Positions 60,946 to 64,000 of a stretch of DNA of 64,000 bases are shown piece by piece. The stretch spans positions 1,984,001 to 2,048,000 of the forward strand of contig NZ_CP010311.1 in assembly GCF_000827125.1 (NCBI RefSeq), given 5' to 3'. Under the pieces are notes generated by a model. It did not search any database, was not told the origin of the DNA, and saw only the letters and a list, made by a program, of their open reading frames with translations. Position 1 is the stretch's first letter; every line of letters starts with the position of its first letter. Source of the stretch: Geoalkalibacter subterraneus. Its GTDB lineage: Bacteria; Desulfobacterota; Desulfuromonadia; Desulfuromonadales; Geoalkalibacteraceae. A program made the translations under genes and the position numbers.

Positions 60946-60970
60946 AACCCGCCAAACAGGCGGGTTTTTT
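60946..60970 (+). terminator. Terminator after tRNA-Leu
   Basis: ACCCGCC and GGCGGGT pair around AAACA, followed by TTTTTT. It ends the gapA-secG-tRNA direction. Confidence 0.85.
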
Positions 60971-61247
60971 AGTATTCAGCGTCTGCATCCGTCCACGCCA
61001 GATCGTTGACAGTCAGGCATGCCCAGACGCGTGCCCCCACTGACCGATTTCCAGGTCAGCAAAGCCAAGCCTTAATCGAAGGTGAAAACTCTGGTCTATC
61101 GTCGGAGTTGGACATTGAAGCCTTTATTGCGGACAAGAAAAAGTCTCTTTCCCTATGAGCCCTTGGTAGCCGCTGCGCGACGTTGTTTCTTCCCCATCAA
61201 CATATCCTGACCCTGAGTCCGGAAGCCGAATGATCCCTTGAGGGCCA
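60971..61247. other. Intergenic region after tRNA-Leu
   Basis: About 280 bp without a gene I can support. No integrase, no repeated tRNA 3' end, and no clear repeat were seen, although this is where gene content changes to a possibly acquired set. Confidence 0.5.
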
Positions 61248-62063
61248 TTAAGGAGCCTGGAGGTCCCTCCAAGTCTCTTTCTGCAAAAAGCTCCCCTCAA
61301 CATCGTCTTCCATCTCCTCAAACATCCGCCAGGGGACGGCAAAGGAGAGCACATTCCTGTCAAGCTGTTTTTTGAGGTTCTTTCTTGCAGAAATGTCCGT
61401 AAGGCCGATAACCGCCCGGGGACGCTCTGATCTTGCCTCCCGGTAGGGGAGGATCCCGATCTGCTGGCACCCCGCGGCAAAGGGGGTGATCACGTTCAGG
61501 TTGTCCCCCCTGCCGTAATTGGCCAGCACCACCAGGGCGGAGAGTTGGTCCGGATCGCCCAGAAATACAATCACCTGGGGCTGTTCCCGGGTCGGGTCGA
61601 GATCGGTTAGGGGTTTAAAGACCACGTATTTTTCTGGCACCTCCATGATGGGCAGGCTGTCAATGAACCTTTTTAGCAGCTCCGGGGACTTCATATACCC
61701 TTCCCCGTGGCGGAATTTCTCCAAAAATTCCTTGCCTGCTGCAGATTCCAGCTTTTCAGCCATATCGCGGCCTTCCTGCCAATTCTCGTTGCCCGTGGAC
61801 AGGAAATGATAGAAACAGACAATGCCGCCGGGGAAGTTGAGATACTGATTCCCGAATCCTAATCCGACTCCGCCGCCCCAGCAGCCGTAGGTCCTTTCAT
61901 CGAAGGCCGCGGTTCTCCCTTTGGCCGCGGCCGCCAGCATCCACATGACACAGCCCCATTTGCCCTGTTTAAAGCCCATGGCCTTCTCGGGTCTATCATC
62001 ACTCCAGAGGATGGCCACAGGCTGGTATTTCAAGTTAAGCGATCGAGCTATCTTGCTTTCCAT
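61248..62063 (-). CDS. DUF169 domain protein
   Basis: A 271-residue DUF169 protein: LNLKYQPVAILWSDDRPEKA, a cysteine/glycine-rich CWGGGVGLGFG, VVFKPLTDLDP, FLGDPDQLSALVVLANYGRG and FAAGCQQIGILPY. The family is common in anaerobes and has conserved cysteines, but its reaction is unknown. GGAGG precedes the start. It follows the split flavoprotein gene by 33 bp and was probably cotranscribed with it. Confidence 0.88.
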   Translation of the reverse strand: MESKIARSLNLKYQPVAILWSDDRPEKAMGFKQGKWGCVMWMLAAAAKGRTAAFDERTYGCWGGGVGLGFGNQYLNFPGGIVCFYHFLSTGNENWQEGRDMAEKLESAAGKEFLEKFRHGEGYMKSPELLKRFIDSLPIMEVPEKYVVFKPLTDLDPTREQPQVIVFLGDPDQLSALVVLANYGRGDNLNVITPFAAGCQQIGILPYREARSERPRAVIGLTDISARKNLKKQLDRNVLSFAVPWRMFEEMEDDVEGSFLQKETWRDLQAP

Positions 62064-62096
62064 GCCTACACCTCCCTATTTGTTGAATTATTGGCT

Positions 62097-62249
62097 TTAG
62101 GCCCGCTCCTTCCAGTATGCATACTCATAGGGCCATTCTTCCTGATACCAGTTAATCAATTCCTGCATCCTTTTTCGATGCTCCTCCTGCACCTTTTCTA
62201 CCATAGCGAAACGCCGTTTCTCCTCCCAGGCCCTTACCAGGGTCCTGCC
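62097..62249 (-). pseudogene. C-terminal fragment of flavodoxin-fold reductase (interrupted by IS200/IS605)
   Basis: The frame GRTLVRAWEEKRRFAMVEKV ends EEWPYEYAYWKERA. This is the typical C-terminus of NADPH-dependent FMN reductase/flavodoxin-family proteins. It joins smoothly to the N-terminal part at 62932-63447 (AFSL followed by GRTLV) once the intervening IS is removed. Confidence 0.8.
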
Positions 62250-62931
62250 TGAAGTAAAGAATCCACGCCCACAGGACGTGGCTTTGTAGTTCGCCCCCCA
62301 TAGGGGGGCTGGCCCTGCCCCCAAGGGGGCGGGCTGGAGTTGTGCCGCGGTCCTGTCCTCAATCTCCCAACTGAAGTTGCTCCATTTGCCGCTCTTGCTT
62401 GTCCTGATAGCGGACATACTTGCGTATCATGTCCGCATCCATGCCGACGGTATCAACGCAATAGCCCTTGGCCCAAAAGTGGTTGCCCCAATAGGGTTTC
62501 TTCCGCAAATGCCGAAACTGCTGAAACAGTTTCATCGACGTCTGCCCTTTTAACCGCCCCAGAAAGTTCGAGATCGACACCTTGGGCGGGATCATCACAA
62601 CCAGATGGACATGATCGGGCTGAACATTCAACTCCACGACTTCACAACCGGAATAGCCACATATCGCATGAATACCTGATTCAACGGCCTCTTTCACTTT
62701 TCCCTGCAAAATCCGAAACCGGTACTTTGGGACCCAAACGATGTGATACTGGCAGTGCCATATCGAGTGTGATAACTTACGAAATCGGCTGCTCACTGTT
62801 TTCTCCTTTCTTTTCGATGTTGCGGCACAACTCGAAAGAAAGAATAACAGTGAGCGGCTTTCAGCCATACCCATTCGGGACCGGCGTAGCCAGTCCACAT
62901 CACCACACCCACAGGGTGTGGGTTTCTACTT
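62250..62931 (-). mobile_element. IS200/IS605-family element
   Basis: About 680 bp with a single-Tyr HUH transposase and subterminal hairpins instead of inverted repeats: CCACACCC/GGGTGTGG near 62902-62920 (left end on the minus strand) and CCACGCC/GGACGTGG near 62263-62281 (right end). No target duplication, as expected. A further CCCCCC hairpin follows the gene. It splits a flavoprotein gene; ends are approximate. Confidence 0.8.
62359..62796 (-). CDS. tnpA: IS200/IS605 transposase TnpA
   Basis: A 145-residue Y1 HUH transposase. SSRFRKLSHSIWHCQYHIVW leads, the HUH motif is QPDHVHLVV (His62, His64), the catalytic Tyr is probably Y127 (RKYVRYQ), and YWGNHFWAKGYCVDTVG is typical. GTG 62796 follows AAAGGAG; an open frame continues upstream without similarity. 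No TnpB is present, so this is the IS200-like minimal type. Confidence 0.93.
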   Translation of the reverse strand: MSSRFRKLSHSIWHCQYHIVWVPKYRFRILQGKVKEAVESGIHAICGYSGCEVVELNVQPDHVHLVVMIPPKVSISNFLGRLKGQTSMKLFQQFRHLRKKPYWGNHFWAKGYCVDTVGMDADMIRKYVRYQDKQERQMEQLQLGD

Positions 62932-63447
62932 CAAACTAAAGGCCTGCTCGCGGCTTTTCTCAGGCACCTGGGTGTCCGGCCCGGTGGGGCCCATGGCGGC
63001 CCAGACAGCATCAACCGGAACCGCACCGCTTACCATGATGAAATGATTAAGGTATTGGACAATGGGCCACTCATCTCCTCCACCGGAAGTCACCACGCAT
63101 GCCCCGTATTTGCCCTCAAGGGCCATGCAATGAATCAGACTGGAACAACGATCGATAAACATCTTTAATTGGCCACTCACGTTGAAGATATAATTGGGCG
63201 TGGCCAGGATGATCCCGTCTGCCGCCATCATCTTCTCCATTATGGACTCAAACTCGTCCTTTTGGGAGCAGCGGCCCTTTTTGTGGCATTGATCGCAACC
63301 CAGGCACGGCTTTACGGAATCGCCTCTAAGAACAATAGTCTCACATGCCGCCCCTTCACTTTCCGCACCTTTTAATACTTCTCCAAGCAGCTTTCCCGTG
63401 TTCCCCCTCTCCCCATGGGGGCTTCCGATGATGCTAAGAATTTTCAT
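62932..63447 (-). pseudogene. N-terminal part of flavodoxin-fold NAD(P)H-dependent oxidoreductase
   Basis: 172 residues of a flavodoxin-like iron-sulfur flavoprotein/reductase. It has the FMN loop SIIGSPHGERGNTGKLL, CLGCDQCHKKGRC (cysteines typical of iron-sulfur flavoproteins), and ATPNYIFNVSGQLKMFIDR. The frame runs two codons into the IS left end before its stop at 62926. AAGGAGG precedes the ATG. Whether the truncated protein keeps activity is unknown; the FMN site is complete but the C-terminal helix is lost. Confidence 0.82.
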
Positions 63448-63484
63448 GAGATTGCCTCCTTGTGCATCTAAATTAGTTAGTGAA

Positions 63485-63500
63485 AATCAATACATTGATT
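63485..63500. promoter_or_regulatory. Palindrome upstream of the flavoprotein gene
   Basis: AATCAAT and ATTGATT are perfect 7-bp arms around AC, 38 bp upstream of the flavoprotein start. The size and symmetry fit a repressor operator; no regulator gene is in view. Confidence 0.4.
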
Positions 63501-63624
63501 CTGTGTTTTAGGATTCAAGACTTTTTGCAGGCGAATCTTTACAGGTCGGTGTATAAAATACCGCCCCCTGCCTCTTTTCATAATCCGCCCCCCGGTCAAT
63601 GAAACGCGTCACTTCGTTTATCAG

Positions 63625-64000
63625 TTAATGTAAACTCAGGCCTCCCGACACGCTGATGTTCTGTCCCGTCACGAAAGCCGCATCATCTGAGGATAGCCAT
63701 GCTGCGGCACCTGCCAGGTCATCCGGGTATTCCAGCCTCGGGATTGCGGAACTGTTTGCAAGTACCTCGCTCATCTCTTTGAAATCATGTTCCTGAACCG
63801 TTTCGCTTTGAACAAGCCCCGGAGAGATTGCGTTTACAGTAATTCCGTAAGGACCCGCTTCAAACGCCAGTCCCCTGGTAATGCCCACAACCGCCGCCTT
63901 GGAGGTGATGTACTGAATACCGTTACCCCGTCCTATGAAAACGGTGTCTGAGGATATGTTGATAATACGGCCCCAATTTTGGGCACGCATGTCGGAAAAG
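63625..64000 (-). CDS. SDR-family oxidoreductase (5' end outside window)
   Basis: C-terminal ~125 residues of a short-chain dehydrogenase/reductase. Visible are GRIINISSDT (catalytic Ser region), the YITSK motif with catalytic Tyr and Lys, ITVNAISPGLVQSETV and the C-terminal AAFVTGQNISVSGGLSLH. The Rossmann N-terminus lies beyond position 64000. It is on the same strand as the flavoprotein and DUF169 genes, 177 bp upstream of them. Confidence 0.9.
   Translation of the reverse strand, partial: FSDMRAQNWGRIINISSDTVFIGRGNGIQYITSKAAVVGITRGLAFEAGPYGITVNAISPGLVQSETVQEHDFKEMSEVLANSSAIPRLEYPDDLAGAAAWLSSDDAAFVTGQNISVSGGLSLH

Noticed and set aside
60824-61247. tRNA-Leu as an island attachment site
   Set aside because: No integrase and no second copy of the tRNA 3' end within the window; the gene-content change after it is suggestive only.
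62097-62417. A 106-codon gene as listed by a plain open-frame reading
   Set aside because: Its first half is IS200 right-end DNA; only the last ~50 codons match a protein, as the tail of the interrupted flavoprotein gene.

Overview
The window reads as chromosomal DNA from a Desulfuromonadales/Geobacterales-type bacterium (the former delta-proteobacteria). This rests on the gene styles: a PurS-PurL fusion, a pyrR-led pyrimidine operon joined to carAB-greA, an N-type ATPase operon, a DUF4382 lipoprotein, and the 'cagaggcgcagag' class of intergenic inverted repeats. The assignment is an inference from protein families; no rRNA gene is present.

Layout. (1) Positions 1-9951, minus strand: a pyrimidine operon, pyrR-pyrB-pyrC-carA-carB, running on into greA, a DUF1858 protein and recG (cut by the window edge). 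It has a good sigma70-type promoter and a leader holding a PyrR-binding loop and an intrinsic attenuator. (2) 9987-12544: lepA-lepB with its own promoter. (3) 12564-22834: an insertion-sequence pile-up. A 1.9 kb ISAs1-family element with an 8-10 bp target duplication sits against three head-to-tail copies of a 2775 bp two-gene element (period 2782 bp). Both unrelated element types carry a DruA-like (DUF4338) protein, fused in one and as a separate gene in the other. (4) 22978-25365: ppsA. (5) 25491-32476, plus strand: a complete N-ATPase operon atpDCQRBEFAG. (6) 32533-36533: a fused beta-phosphoglucomutase/trehalose-phosphatase followed by a GH65 disaccharide phosphorylase, which together could make trehalose without OtsA. 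(7) 36561-41934: a putative small protein, nicotinamidase, DNA polymerase X, ADP-ribosylglycohydrolase, a DUF1848 protein and a SMUG1-type uracil-DNA glycosylase. (8) 42124-45192: an IS1595 element that removed the start of a DUF4382 lipoprotein gene, an ISL3 remnant and a 3' remnant of a NifX-like domain gene. (9) 45252-48462: tRNA-Val, a thioesterase, a ferredoxin-type protein, a small cysteine-rich protein, a Crp/Fnr regulator and divergent cheD. (10) 48482-56719, minus strand: pyrE, purF, purQ, purSL, purB and a WalJ-type MBL protein. (11) 57103-60910, plus strand: gapA-pgk-tpiA-secG and tRNA-Leu. (12) 61248-64000: DUF169 protein, a flavodoxin-fold reductase cut in two by an IS200/IS605 element, and an SDR fragment.

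The most unusual part is 12.5-22.8 kb, where two different DDE transposons independently carry a protein of the family known from the Druantia anti-phage system. Next in interest are the tandem triplicate IS with 41-bp palindromic junctions, the possible programmed frameshift in the ISAs1 element, and the putative phosphorylase-driven trehalose pathway beside an N-ATPase.
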